Virus record (IMG/VR): IMGVR_UViG_3300009177_000030
Location: 30,721 to 94,720 of that record
Source of the DNA: a virus
Length of the DNA: 64,000 nucleotides
Strand: one strand, 5' to 3'
Both the position numbers and the translations under genes were made by a program. Under the pieces are notes generated by a model. That model was given only the letters and a program-made list of their open reading frames with translations. It was not told the origin of the DNA and did no database searches. This document shows, one piece after another, positions 51,772-60,332 of the stretch; the first letter of the stretch is position 1, and each line of letters opens with the position of its first letter.

Positions 51772-51883
51772 TATAATTCATTTGTCACGGACCGGTTGAT
51801 CACCACCGAGACACGCAGGGGAGCCAGGCCGGTAACGTCCTTACCGTTCCGGCCCTCACCTGCACGCCCGTAAGGAGGCAAAA
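51772..51883 (+). promoter_or_regulatory. Promoter and hairpin leader of the primase operon
   Basis: TATAAT at 51772-51777 (weak upstream -35). Hairpin 51827-51854: GGCCGG pairs with CCGGCC and AACG with CGTT, one bulge. AAGGAGG follows, then six bases to the TTG start at 51884. The leader probably controls the two replication genes. Confidence 0.6.
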
Positions 51884-52165
51884 TTGAAGGTTTCAAATTG
51901 GAAGTCTATTAACAAAAACAGCCTGATCGGCTCTTTCGACCTGGAACTATCTTCCGGGTTTTTTATTCAGGGCGCAATGCTCCTGGGTAAGGAAGGACGC
52001 CAGTGGATCTCATTTCCCGGGATCCCAATGTACAAAGACAATCAGCCGATGATGAAGGACGGTAAACAGCAATACCGTAACGTCTTTTCTATCCCGGACC
52101 GCGAACGCCGTGACAAATTTTCCGAACAGGTAATTTCAGTACTTCAGTCTGCGGGGCATCTCTGA
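51884..52165 (+). CDS. Small phage protein before primase
   Basis: 93 aa from TTG 51884 (AAGGAGG six bases upstream, the strongest Shine-Dalgarno in this region). Beta strands with SGFFIQGAMLLGKEGRQW and a C-terminal FSEQVISVL helix; I recall this unnamed family beside phage primases. Could be a DNA-binding partner. Confidence 0.65.
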   Translation: MKVSNWKSINKNSLIGSFDLELSSGFFIQGAMLLGKEGRQWISFPGIPMYKDNQPMMKDGKQQYRNVFSIPDRERRDKFSEQVISVLQSAGHL

Positions 52166-52169
52166 TTCT

Positions 52170-55112
52170 GTGCCAACCGTCCTCCGTCCAGACATCGATG
52201 AAATCCGCCGGTCAGTCGCCCTCTTCATGGAGCCGGGCGGCATTGTGGAACTTCGTGTGCCGAACGCCGGATTTGATGGCACGATCTCGGGATACTTCGC
52301 AGATACCGAAAAGCTGATTCAAGCGGCTGTCGCGGTAAATGGTAAAGGACCGGGCGTCTATGTCACGATCAATCGGATCAAGACTGATCTGCTAGCTCGG
52401 GCGGCTAACCGGACGCAAACCAGAGCAAAAAACACGACTGGCGATGATGACGTTCTGCGTAGACGCTGGCTGTTATTGGACTTCGACCCAAAGCGTCCCT
52501 CGGGAATATCCAGCACTGAATCTGAGCACGACGCAGCTCTGCAGGTCGCTCATAGCGCCAAAGACACCCTTGATATTTTAGGCTGGCCGGTTCCCATCCT
52601 GGCTGATTCCGGTAACGGCGGCCATCTTCTGTACTCGATCGATCTCCCCTCAAAGGAATCGACAGAACTGCTCAAGGGACTCCTGAAGGCCGCCGCGGTC
52701 AAGTTCGGCACGCCGGAGGTGACGGTTGATGTCTCAGTCTTCAACGCCTCCCGTATCTCCAAACTCTACGGCACCGTAGCAGCCAAGGGCGACTCTACCG
52801 CCGATCGGCCGCATCGGCTGAGCCGAATGCTGGATATCCCGGAAACCTTAGAACCGGTTAGTTTTAAACTCCTCGAGGATTTCGCTGGCAAGCCAGAACC
52901 TCCGCCGCAACGAGCGCCGTCTCACTCTACCAGTTTCAATCTTGGAGACTGGATATCCCGCCATGGGGTGCAGGTTCACCGCGGCCCCGTGCCGGATAAC
53001 GGATCTGATAAATGGGTGCTCAAAGCATGTCCGTTTAACCCGGACCATACGGCGCCGGATGCAGCGCTGTTTCAAAATCCCTCCGGAGCTCTGATTTTCA
53101 AGTGCTTTCACTCATCCTGTGCTGATAAGAAGTGGCAGGATTTTCGCGCGGTATATGAGCCTGAATCCGTAAATCGGGTTAGTCGGCAACAGAGGGTTAA
53201 TGGTTCGCCGGCATACAGCGGAACTTCCAGTGCTGTTCCGGCTCCAGTTCCGGAACAGCCAGAACCCCAAACTCCGAAAACTCAGTCAGCACTTGAACGC
53301 GCCGAGGAACTTCTCAACGCCGCCATTGATTCCAAAGATCCGATGATGATTCTCGGTGTAGGTTTAACCCCCTCAGAACTCATTCAAGCCCTCGCACAGA
53401 ATGAAATCAGCAAAACTCAGCGGGTTGAGGCTAAGTCCAGAATAAAGAAGAATTTCAAGGCTATTGACGTTTCTCTTCGTGAATTTGACACTCGATTAGC
53501 TGATGAAATTCAAAAAAACCGCGGGCTGTTCGCGGTAGAATTTCAGCCGGCAGTATCTGGGCTGCCTCAAATCATGACTACCTCCCGGCAATTGCGGGAT
53601 ATAACTTCAGAAGCCCTCGCTACAGTAAATCCTCCAGACGCTCCCGTTATTTTTATTCGTTCCGGAGATCTTGTTCATGTGGTCAGGGACGAAGGCGGCA
53701 GGCCATCCGTATCGCCAGCTTCGGAAACGTGGATACGAAGTGTTCTCGCACGCTCGGCTGACTGGATGAAGTACAACCAGTTTGGCGAAGTAAAGCCAAC
53801 CTTCCCCCCTATGGATGTAGTTCGGGACATGTCCGTGCTGAGCGATCTTCCGTTTCCGGCCCTCACATCGGTTACTGAAGTTCCAACCCTTAGCCCTGCC
53901 GGGACGATTATCAGTGAGCCCGGGTACGATCAGGATTCAGGGGTTTATTATGCTCCTTCTCCAAACCTGAAACACTTTCCACTTCCGGCTGACCCCACTC
54001 GAGAGCAGGTCAGCGCGGCCATTGAAAATATCAATGATGCGATTGGCGAATTCCCGTATGAAGATGAGGCCAGCCGCGCTAATGTGTTTGGACTGCTGTT
54101 AACTCCCGTACTCCGTCCGTCTATCATCGGATGCACGCCATTGGCTGTAGTAGACGCGCCGCAAGCCGGCACCGGTAAATCTCTCCTGATTGACGTCCTG
54201 TCGATCATTACCACCGGGCGCCCATCGGCCATGGTCCCTTACCCGTACAAAGAAGAGGAAATGCAAAAACAGATCGGTGCAAGCCTTGCCGCCGGCCGTC
54301 AGCTTATTGCGTTCGACAACCTCGAGGGAGAACTACGATCTCCATGCTTGGCATTGGCTCTGACCGCTAAAGAATACGAAGCCCGTATTCTGGGATTCTC
54401 TCGCAATATGACCGTCCCGAACGTGTCCACCTGGATCGTCACCGGCAATAATATCCGACCCGCCGGCGACATGCCGCGGCGCTGCTATCAAATCCGCCTG
54501 AATGCTAAACAGGCAGTTCCTTATCGCGGACGGGAATTCAAGCACCCAGACCTGCTGAAGTGGGTATTTTCCAATCGCTCAGAACTCCTTCACTCGCTGT
54601 TGGTTATATCTCGATTCTGGTTCTCCCGAGGATGTCCTGAAGGAACTTCAGGGCCCGCTATTGGATCGTTTGAGGACTGGCACCGAAAGGTGAGTGGTAT
54701 TCTCCGCGCTGCGCAAGTGAAGGGTTTTCTCGCGAACTATACGGCATTCATTGAGCAGGAAGATGAATCTCCGCGGCAGTGGGAGGGTTTTCTGGAACAG
54801 TTGCACGAAACCCTGCCAGGCGGAGAAGACAAATCTTGCTCGGGGTGGTTCGCGGTTTCAGACTTGCTCCCAATGATAGGCGGAACAATGTCATCGCCCT
54901 TGCGAGATTGCATTCCGGCTGAAATTGCAGACTGCCTGGATCGCAAGGTTAACCACCTGATCGTTATTGGAAAGATGTTTCGCTCTCGGCGAGAACGCCG
55001 GTTCGGCCCGTACTGCCTCGAGCGAAACACTGAGGATGGGAAGCACAAAGGCGCTGCCTCTTGGCGAGTTCGGAAGCACGCTCCTGGTCAACCCGACACG
55101 GATTCGTTATAA
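52170..55112 (+). CDS. Primase-helicase fusion
   Basis: 980 aa from GTG 52170. N-terminal archaeo-eukaryotic-type primase: LLLDFDP (D104, D106) with GGHLLYSIDLP (H152) and VDVSVFNASRISKLYG. A zinc site around 290-325 (CPFNPDH, CFHSSC) resembles the primase zinc-binding domain. A linker and helical middle follow, then an AAA-type helicase: APQAGTGKS (about 665-673), LIAFDNLEG (Walker B), and VTGNNIRPAGDMPRR (sensor/Arg finger). It would prime and unwind at the phage origin. No separate polymerase in this window. Confidence 0.85.
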   Translation: MPTVLRPDIDEIRRSVALFMEPGGIVELRVPNAGFDGTISGYFADTEKLIQAAVAVNGKGPGVYVTINRIKTDLLARAANRTQTRAKNTTGDDDVLRRRWLLLDFDPKRPSGISSTESEHDAALQVAHSAKDTLDILGWPVPILADSGNGGHLLYSIDLPSKESTELLKGLLKAAAVKFGTPEVTVDVSVFNASRISKLYGTVAAKGDSTADRPHRLSRMLDIPETLEPVSFKLLEDFAGKPEPPPQRAPSHSTSFNLGDWISRHGVQVHRGPVPDNGSDKWVLKACPFNPDHTAPDAALFQNPSGALIFKCFHSSCADKKWQDFRAVYEPESVNRVSRQQRVNGSPAYSGTSSAVPAPVPEQPEPQTPKTQSALERAEELLNAAIDSKDPMMILGVGLTPSELIQALAQNEISKTQRVEAKSRIKKNFKAIDVSLREFDTRLADEIQKNRGLFAVEFQPAVSGLPQIMTTSRQLRDITSEALATVNPPDAPVIFIRSGDLVHVVRDEGGRPSVSPASETWIRSVLARSADWMKYNQFGEVKPTFPPMDVVRDMSVLSDLPFPALTSVTEVPTLSPAGTIISEPGYDQDSGVYYAPSPNLKHFPLPADPTREQVSAAIENINDAIGEFPYEDEASRANVFGLLLTPVLRPSIIGCTPLAVVDAPQAGTGKSLLIDVLSIITTGRPSAMVPYPYKEEEMQKQIGASLAAGRQLIAFDNLEGELRSPCLALALTAKEYEARILGFSRNMTVPNVSTWIVTGNNIRPAGDMPRRCYQIRLNAKQAVPYRGREFKHPDLLKWVFSNRSELLHSLLVISRFWFSRGCPEGTSGPAIGSFEDWHRKVSGILRAAQVKGFLANYTAFIEQEDESPRQWEGFLEQLHETLPGGEDKSCSGWFAVSDLLPMIGGTMSSPLRDCIPAEIADCLDRKVNHLIVIGKMFRSRRERRFGPYCLERNTEDGKHKGAASWRVRKHAPGQPDTDSL

Positions 55113-55261
55113 GCCTTAATGGCCGCGGTCCGACTAATCCCCAACCGCTTAGCAATCTCCTCCCACGTCCACCGCTCCGGCGCCCGTCTGAGGTCGACCA
55201 CCGCTTGAGGGTCTATCTGTAACCGCGGCCGGCCGGGTTTACGCTTTATCGTGCTCGACAT
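55088..55261 (-). CDS. Small helix-turn-helix protein
   Basis: 57 aa from ATG 55261. RWTWEEIAKRLGISRTAAIKAYN is a helix-turn-helix like the resolvase DNA-binding end; basic N-terminus KRKPGRPR. Converges with the primase gene, overlapping its end by 25 bases. Confidence 0.65.
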   Translation of the reverse strand: MSSTIKRKPGRPRLQIDPQAVVDLRRAPERWTWEEIAKRLGISRTAAIKAYNESVSG

Positions 55262-55490
55262 ATCTCACCATGCCCAACCGCTGAGCGATTTGACCCAGCG
55301 GGAATTTATTCTTGTGGCGCGACCAGAAACCTCTGCAGCATGCTGTGTCTGAGTGATGACAGATCCGATGGCCTACAAAACCGCCGTACGGATCGGCTAT
55401 CTGGCGTTCCAGCGCCTTCAGATCCAGCGGGCTATCTTTGCGGTATATGCAGGTTGCGCACTGGCGTTTTTGGACTTCGAAGCCGGTCAC
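55239..55490 (-). CDS. Conserved phage Cys/His protein
   Basis: 83 aa from GTG 55490 (GTGA overlap). QCATCIYRKDSPLDLKALE, ICHHSD and CCRGFWSRHKN form a metal-binding phage family I recall, of unknown role; the family also ends with LGQIAQRLG and VRYV. Confidence 0.72.
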   Translation of the reverse strand: MTGFEVQKRQCATCIYRKDSPLDLKALERQIADPYGGFVGHRICHHSDTACCRGFWSRHKNKFPLGQIAQRLGMVRYVEHDKA

Positions 55491-55591
55491 AGGTGCCACC
55501 ACTCTGCCGTCGCCACCCACACAACCAGCATCACGGCAATACCAGCCCACACCCACGGCCACCGGTTCCGCTTCCGCTTCGCCCCTAGCAT
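55487..55591 (-). CDS. 34-aa membrane peptide
   Basis: ATG 55591 overlaps the upstream stop. Basic start then one helix (WPWVWAGIAVMLVVWVATAEWW). Confidence 0.45.
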   Translation of the reverse strand: MLGAKRKRNRWPWVWAGIAVMLVVWVATAEWWHL

Positions 55592-55737
55592 CTCGACACC
55601 AGAACCGCTGCGTATATCAGCAGCACTATCACCCACAACGCGAAACCAGTCTTCCGCACGTGGCACCTGAACCAATGCTGCGGGGTGAGTTTCGCCGCCC
55701 TTCCGTGGAGGTGCCAGCATACGCGACAGTGGGTCAT
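55585..55737 (-). CDS. 50-aa zinc-ribbon and membrane-helix protein
   Basis: ATG 55737 forms an ATGA overlap with the upstream stop. CRVCWHLHG and FRCHVRK, then a membrane helix (FALWVIVLLIYAAVLV). Consistent with its coupled neighbours. Confidence 0.55.
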   Translation of the reverse strand: MTHCRVCWHLHGRAAKLTPQHWFRCHVRKTGFALWVIVLLIYAAVLVSRC

Positions 55738-56099
55738 CTTGGCACCCCGGTAATACCGGGCATGTCGCCTCCGGAAACCATTATTGCGTCGGCGTATGCC
55801 TCTCGGAACGGCTTCGTTGCCTCATTCATGAACGCGCCGATAACGCGATTAAGTTCGTGTTCGAAGTAGCGTAGTGATTCGTATTCGTCGATCATCTCGC
55901 GGATTTCGGATGGGTGGTCGTAACCATCCTTACCTTCCCGGACCATCCTGTCCCGATCAGCGTCTATTGCCGCCTGTATTGTGGCCTTCAGTTCAGCGGA
56001 ACGTCGTTCGGCAATCGTTACGAACTTCTTGCGAAACTCCGTCAGCAAATCGAGTGCTGATGGACCCTCGAATCCGCGCATTGCTTCTATTGCGTTCAT
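55734..56099 (-). CDS. Helical protein
   Basis: 121 aa, charged amphipathic helices, ATGA coupling. Unrecognised. Confidence 0.55.
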   Translation of the reverse strand: MNAIEAMRGFEGPSALDLLTEFRKKFVTIAERRSAELKATIQAAIDADRDRMVREGKDGYDHPSEIREMIDEYESLRYFEHELNRVIGAFMNEATKPFREAYADAIMVSGGDMPGITGVPR

Positions 56100-56365
56100 C
56101 CCTCAGCCCTCCTTATCACATCCCGCGCCCGGTCAAACTCCACCGTTGCGCGGTCAGCCACAGCCACCACGCCTTTCAGAGCCTCCAGCATCTCAGCACG
56201 CAGATCCGGCTCAATCTCTCCCGCTACGATTGCGCGCTGGATGATTTGTTTCGTTTCGATGGCCTCTGCTAAGCGTGACGCATTAGAGGGCGTCTGGAGC
56301 ATGTGTATTTCGGCCAAGACGAAACGTTCGGCTGACTTCAAAGCACTTAACTGTAAACTTTTCAT
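56096..56365 (-). CDS. Helical protein
   Basis: 89 aa from ATG 56365 (ATGA). All-helical, no motif. Confidence 0.55.
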   Translation of the reverse strand: MKSLQLSALKSAERFVLAEIHMLQTPSNASRLAEAIETKQIIQRAIVAGEIEPDLRAEMLEALKGVVAVADRATVEFDRARDVIRRAEG

Positions 56366-56685
56366 TTGTACGCCGCCTCTCCCTCGCAAGCCTTAATCTC
56401 TGCGTCCGTCAACGGCTTCAGCGCCGCCAGCCGCCGCATATGCCGGTTCCACTCTTCACCGTTCACAGCACCGTTCAGGCGGTTTACGGGACACACCACC
56501 TTGGCTTCCGTTCCCCATCGCAGGTAGGGACGCTCAAACAGGATTTCCGCTTTGTCCGGCTTGTTGATCGCTGAGACGATAGCGGACGCGTCCAGGTCCA
56601 GCCTTGCAGCCGTGCGGGTGATTTCCTCGCTCACGCGCTTTACGTGGTTCTCTCTGACTTCGCCCTGCAGTTCTTTACGTGCCAT
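56362..56685 (-). CDS. Hypothetical protein
   Basis: 107 aa, helical with a central CPVNRLNGAVNG segment. Unrecognised. Confidence 0.55.
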   Translation of the reverse strand: MARKELQGEVRENHVKRVSEEITRTAARLDLDASAIVSAINKPDKAEILFERPYLRWGTEAKVVCPVNRLNGAVNGEEWNRHMRRLAALKPLTDAEIKACEGEAAYK

Positions 56686-56709
56686 ACTTTTCTGCGGATC
56701 CTCAACCGC

Positions 56710-56877
56710 TTACCTCTTTACTCTCCCCGCATTCCTCCGGGCCAACCCCACCTCGAGCAGCCCGACCGCTTCACTGTACCTGTCTTCCGGCACGTACCAG
56801 ACGCCGCGGTCGTAGATACCGCCTAATGCGCGTAGCTCGCGCCTCACATGCCAAGTTTTGCCGGTTATCCGCCTCAC
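56710..56877 (-). CDS. 55-aa phage domain protein
   Basis: GTG 56877 (GTGA overlap). ITGKTWHVRRELRALGG then GVWYVPEDRYSEAV is a small conserved phage domain that I recall from helicase-adjacent proteins. Confidence 0.6.
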   Translation of the reverse strand: MRRITGKTWHVRRELRALGGIYDRGVWYVPEDRYSEAVGLLEVGLARRNAGRVKR

Positions 56878-57125
56878 CAGTCACTATCCCGCATCGGGTA
56901 CCCAGTTCCGCTGCAAATATCTCGTACGTACTCCTCAGCCTCCGGCGTCAGTTTAACGCCATTCTTTCGAGCCTCAGCCAGATCTGCCTGCATTTGCAAC
57001 GAGCCGTTTCGTTTTACGTCTTCTTTCAGGATGTCCAGCGTTATGCAGCCTGTGGCGAGGTCCGTTATTACCGGCCGCTTGGGGAATTCGCAGACCTCGC
57101 CCGATCCGCTGGCTACCCAATCCTG
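56874..57125 (-). CDS. ORF without a canonical start codon
   Basis: 83 codons between a TAA (57128-57126) and TGA (56876-56874). The protein looks real (KRPVITDLATGCITLDILKE, then LTPEAEEYVRDICSG), and its stop couples to the next GTG, but the first ATG/GTG/TTG is TTG 56999, well inside. Directly upstream is a hairpin with AGGAGG in its loop. It may be the second half of a split gene, or use a rare start. Confidence 0.5.
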   Translation of the reverse strand, partial: QDWVASGSGEVCEFPKRPVITDLATGCITLDILKEDVKRNGSLQMQADLAEARKNGVKLTPEAEEYVRDICSGTGYPMRDSDW

Positions 57126-57178
57126 TTACCGGGCTGTTACCCGGAACCTCCTCAGCCGGTAACGCTGGGGTAACAGTT
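57123..57178 (-). promoter_or_regulatory. GTTACC-repeat hairpin holding a Shine-Dalgarno
   Basis: Two GTTACC and two GGTAAC copies form a large inverted repeat: CTGTTACC (57123-57130) faces GGTAACAG, and GTTACCCGG faces CCGGTAAC. The loop reads CTGAGGAGG on the minus strand. It lies between two same-strand ORFs (57152-57259 and 56874-57125). Confidence 0.55.
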
Positions 57179-57259
57179 TTCTGTGCTGCAGCCCTTTAAC
57201 TGTCTACCTATGGCGTTATACAGGGCTATTTCTGACCGGGCGGATTTGCGTTTACGCAT
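57152..57259 (-). CDS. 35-aa basic protein
   Basis: ATG 57259 overlaps the upstream stop by 8 bases. Basic start RKRKSARSEIALYNAIG then CSTENCYPSV. Possibly the first half of a gene split by the hairpin. Confidence 0.45.
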   Translation of the reverse strand: MRKRKSARSEIALYNAIGRQLKGCSTENCYPSVTG

Positions 57260-57485
57260 ATTTCCTCGATATTTCCGCTGCCTCAATAGCAGCGCGTACT
57301 TTCTGAGGTGATTTCCCTGTCTCTTTCGCTACGCGTCGGACTGTAGCCTCGTATTCCAGATTCCCTGCCTTGCGCCGCAACCAGTCTGCTACGCGTTTAC
57401 GGGAATCAGACTCGCCGTCCGTGCCTTCGTTCACGTCGAGCCATTCCGCGGCTGTCCGTAGATCTTCCGAGAGAGGCTGGCTCAT
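57252..57485 (-). CDS. Small helical protein
   Basis: 77 aa; VRRVAKETGKSPQKVRAAIEAAE has a helix-turn-helix look. ATGA coupled. Confidence 0.5.
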   Translation of the reverse strand: MSQPLSEDLRTAAEWLDVNEGTDGESDSRKRVADWLRRKAGNLEYEATVRRVAKETGKSPQKVRAAIEAAEISRKYA

Positions 57486-57688
57486 ATCCTCCCCTCCAGC
57501 AAATCATCCACCCGCGCGCTCAGAACGATTCCGAACATAGCGCCATTGTCGATATTAACGATCTCCCGAAAGTCTCCGCTTTGGCTCAGTTGAAATTGCG
57601 CTTCTGATTCGACGGTCCCCTGCCACACACACCCGCCATTCCCGCGCGACCACAGGAAATTCCACTGGGAGAGGGTGAGGTTACGCAT
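57482..57688 (-). CDS. Small hypothetical protein
   Basis: 68 aa; Trp-rich start (SQWNFLWSRG), beta-like rest. Unrecognised. Confidence 0.5.
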   Translation of the reverse strand: MRNLTLSQWNFLWSRGNGGCVWQGTVESEAQFQLSQSGDFREIVNIDNGAMFGIVLSARVDDLLEGRI

Positions 57689-57845
57689 TTACGACCTCAC
57701 ACATCGCCACGCTGACGACACCCTGCACCCAACGCTGAATTTCAAGCTGCAGCAGCCCGTTAGCCATGCGGTCGCGGCCTGTTGCTACGTTCAGCGCGTT
57801 AACGGCGGAGTGCTCCCGTAGCCATTCGAGCATTTCGTCGCTCAC
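57681..57845 (-). CDS. 54-aa protein
   Basis: GTG 57845 (GTGA overlap); stop overlaps the next ATG. Helical, unrecognised. Confidence 0.5.
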   Translation of the reverse strand: MSDEMLEWLREHSAVNALNVATGRDRMANGLLQLEIQRWVQGVVSVAMCEVVNA

Positions 57846-58201
57846 TTCGTCACCTCCGCCAGTTTCGCTTCCATCGCCGTACCCGCCTGCGTGAGGTATT
57901 CTCCCAACATCGGAGTATCCTCAGTCAGCATCGATTTACCGATCGCGTAATAGATCGGGCGCGCGGCAGACGACATCAGGCTAGCCCGCTCTGCTTCCAT
58001 GCACTCCGATAGCGCTTTAGTGAGCCTGACCTGAACCGACATAAGCGCCTGCAGCCGCGCGTAGCTGTCGTATTCGTGGTTCAGGGACTCTACCAGTTCA
58101 CAGGCGATACCCTGCACATCGCGCGACGCCCACGCGCCGAACGGGATCGCGTTAATTGCTTCCATGGCCTTGTCGACCGCTTGCGGGATGCCTTTACGCA
58201 T
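57842..58201 (-). CDS. Helical protein
   Basis: 119 aa, helical, overlaps the upstream gene by 8 bases. Unrecognised. Confidence 0.55.
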   Translation of the reverse strand: MRKGIPQAVDKAMEAINAIPFGAWASRDVQGIACELVESLNHEYDSYARLQALMSVQVRLTKALSECMEAERASLMSSAARPIYYAIGKSMLTEDTPMLGEYLTQAGTAMEAKLAEVTK

Positions 58202-58601
58202 TTACAGCCTCGTTCAGTTCATCAAACACCCCGGGATAATCGCGGCGTGCGCAAAAATCCCCCAACAGAACCGCCCAAACGCATTGCTGACAGTGAGACT
58301 CAACGAACGAGATCACGTCATCAGTGCGGTATTCCTGACGCTCCCCGGCGGTGAACCAATCCCAGATAGATTGGCAGGCTTGCCGCAGGCACAGCTCGTA
58401 GCGCTTGCGTTTGCTGATGTGCTGGCCGGTGCGCTCGTAATGAGCGGTCAGTTCCCGGATGTTCGATAGCACCGAGGTTTCCGACCTCCCGGTCAGCGCC
58501 GCAAACATGCGGGCGAAATCGAAGTCTATGCCGTAGTTAGATGTGGTCTCGTGCAACCGCTCGATGATTGCTTCGCGCGGGTCTTTCTGTGTGTTTTCCA
58601 T
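58194..58601 (-). CDS. Hypothetical protein
   Basis: 135 aa, helical; HCQQCVWAVLLGDFC near the C-terminus. First gene of this coupled run with GAGG upstream. Confidence 0.55.
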   Translation of the reverse strand: MENTQKDPREAIIERLHETTSNYGIDFDFARMFAALTGRSETSVLSNIRELTAHYERTGQHISKRKRYELCLRQACQSIWDWFTAGERQEYRTDDVISFVESHCQQCVWAVLLGDFCARRDYPGVFDELNEAVNA

Positions 58602-58651
58602 TTCCTCGCCTCCTCAAGCGATCCCGGGGATTACCCCGGATTTTACAACTC

Positions 58652-58993
58652 TTACCGCTGATGACAGACACAACCACAATGCCCGGTAACCGCTTCGCCG
58701 GTCGCAGCCGCCAATGCCTCGGCGCAATCCGTTGCACCCTGCAAGCCAGCGCCGCCAGGGAGATCGCAGTTACAGTTTGCCGGTATCGGCGCGGGATATA
58801 ATTTCTTCACCACCACTTCACCACTAACGGTCAACTTTCCATCTCCGATTAGTCCATTCATTATGTACTTACGAACAACATCAGAGCGAGAAACATACTC
58901 TTTCGTGAGCCCATCAAGCAACTGAATGTACACTTTCGGAACATCAACCGCCAGCCTAGCCCCGACCTTGTCTGTCTTGTTTGTGTTCTTCAT
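58652..58993 (-). CDS. Ribbon-helix-helix-like protein with Cys-rich tail
   Basis: 113 aa from ATG 58993, probably leaderless. LAVDVPKVYIQLLDGLTKEY then SRSDVVRKYI is a ribbon-helix-helix pattern; the C-terminus has CNCDLPGG and CGCVCHQ. Possible autoregulator of the small-gene operon. Confidence 0.55.
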   Translation of the reverse strand: MKNTNKTDKVGARLAVDVPKVYIQLLDGLTKEYVSRSDVVRKYIMNGLIGDGKLTVSGEVVVKKLYPAPIPANCNCDLPGGAGLQGATDCAEALAAATGEAVTGHCGCVCHQR

Positions 58994-58999
58994 GTACAC

Positions 59000-59027
59000 A
59001 GTGTATCACAATACAAGCAACTGTTAA
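59000..59027 (-). promoter_or_regulatory. Promoter for 58993 gene
   Basis: Minus strand TTAACA (59027-59022), 16 bases, TACACT (59005-59000). ATG 58993 is six bases downstream, so the message is probably leaderless. Confidence 0.55.
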
Positions 59028-59034
59028 TACCTAT

Positions 59035-59967
59035 TTACTGTACCGCCTGTGACAACACAGTAGGCACATTAACCGGTCTTGCATACTTCGCCTCCCGCTT
59101 AGCCCGCCGCCCGGCCTCGTGCCGCTCCTGAACCCGGTACGCTTCCATGACAGCTGGATACAGCGGATGATTCGAGCAAACCCGAATATGGTCGTTATCG
59201 TGATAGTCCGTCTGGAGGTCTGAATTATTACTCACCACGAAACAACCCTTGACCTCCGCCGAAAACGATCGCCAGTCCCGAGCGTTGATGCTCAACGTAT
59301 CCTCAGGATAATCATACAGATTCCCTAAGCTATAATACGCCTTCTGCAGCCCACCGCCGTTAACCTTAATCCCGTTCCAATAGAACCGTAGCCCGTGATC
59401 CGCACTCACTACAGGCGGATTCGATATCTCATGAGCAATCCGTGCTTGACGTTCTGCCACCCGCGCGGCAGCTTCGTCTTTCTCACGTTCTTGACGGGTA
59501 CGTCCTTCCGCCATCCCATCCGCAGCGAAACCCACGTACCGGGCGTAATTATAGCCCTGAGGGTCAACGTACACCCGGGCGCCAGCACAAACCACCTCGA
59601 CGACCAGCAGGTACATGGTCGAGTGATACCGGGCCCAGTCTGCTTTCGACCACGCGCCGGTGTGCTCCAACTCCAGTGCGGCATATTCCGGATTCCAATT
59701 ACTCGCGCCACCCTTCCCTGCCAACCATTCGCGATCCTCAAGCAATCCCCGCATGAATGCGTTCCAGTCCGCTACTGAAAGCACTACGGTCTCGGTTACC
59801 TCTACCCACTGGATGTCGTAGTCACGGCTGGGGATCTGCTTTAGATACTCCTCGATCCAGTCGCATTTGTTCAACCGCGGCATGGCTACGCGGATTAACC
59901 CCGCCGGTCTCTCTACGTTCAACGACGGCATCACGGCTAAATTACCGACCTCAGATAAATTCCTCAT
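59035..59967 (-). CDS. Hypothetical protein
   Basis: 310 aa. Mixed alpha/beta with a charged coiled coil at about 155-180 (RTRQEREKDEAAARVAERQ). Unrecognised. Preceded by its own promoter and GAGGAG. Confidence 0.6.
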   Translation of the reverse strand: MRNLSEVGNLAVMPSLNVERPAGLIRVAMPRLNKCDWIEEYLKQIPSRDYDIQWVEVTETVVLSVADWNAFMRGLLEDREWLAGKGGASNWNPEYAALELEHTGAWSKADWARYHSTMYLLVVEVVCAGARVYVDPQGYNYARYVGFAADGMAEGRTRQEREKDEAAARVAERQARIAHEISNPPVVSADHGLRFYWNGIKVNGGGLQKAYYSLGNLYDYPEDTLSINARDWRSFSAEVKGCFVVSNNSDLQTDYHDNDHIRVCSNHPLYPAVMEAYRVQERHEAGRRAKREAKYARPVNVPTVLSQAVQ

Positions 59968-59999
59968 TCGCTTTCACCGCTCCTCAACGGTATGAAACT

Positions 60000-60028
60000 A
60001 GTATATGGGATACAAAAAGGGAATACAA
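60000..60028 (-). promoter_or_regulatory. Promoter for 59967 gene
   Basis: Minus strand TTGTAT (60028-60023), 17 bases, TATACT (60005-60000). Leader of about 30 bases. Confidence 0.6.
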
Positions 60029-60035
60029 GGGGAAT

Positions 60036-60263
60036 TTATTCAACACACCAAATTCTGTAACCTTTTTCCGGCTCGTGGCAGGTTCGTTGAGTGAAATCCT
60101 TCTTTGCTCTGCGAAACGCTAAACGCAGGCACCTGGCTTCGTTATGCGTTCTAACGAAGATGCTCTGACCGGGTTCTATAGAACTCACTGCGCGGACCCA
60201 GTCTCCTCCCTTACGACCTCTTTTACTCGTTGGGATTGGAATCCCTGATGTTATCTCTATCAT
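60036..60263 (-). CDS. Small basic protein
   Basis: 75 aa from ATG 60263. IPTSKRGRKGGDWVRAV, ARCLRLAFRRAKKDF and CHEPEKGYRIW resemble small phage regulatory proteins. Probably leaderless (TATATT seven bases before ATG). Confidence 0.55.
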   Translation of the reverse strand: MIEITSGIPIPTSKRGRKGGDWVRAVSSIEPGQSIFVRTHNEARCLRLAFRRAKKDFTQRTCHEPEKGYRIWCVE

Positions 60264-60270
60264 GCTCCCA

Positions 60271-60300
60271 AATATACCATAAATAGAAACATAGGGACAA
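60271..60300 (-). promoter_or_regulatory. Promoter for 60263 gene
   Basis: Minus strand TTGTCC (60300-60295), 18 bases, TATATT (60276-60271), seven bases before ATG 60263. Confidence 0.6.
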
Positions 60301-60332
60301 TAGGGAAAATCCTCGGATAGACCAGATATCTT

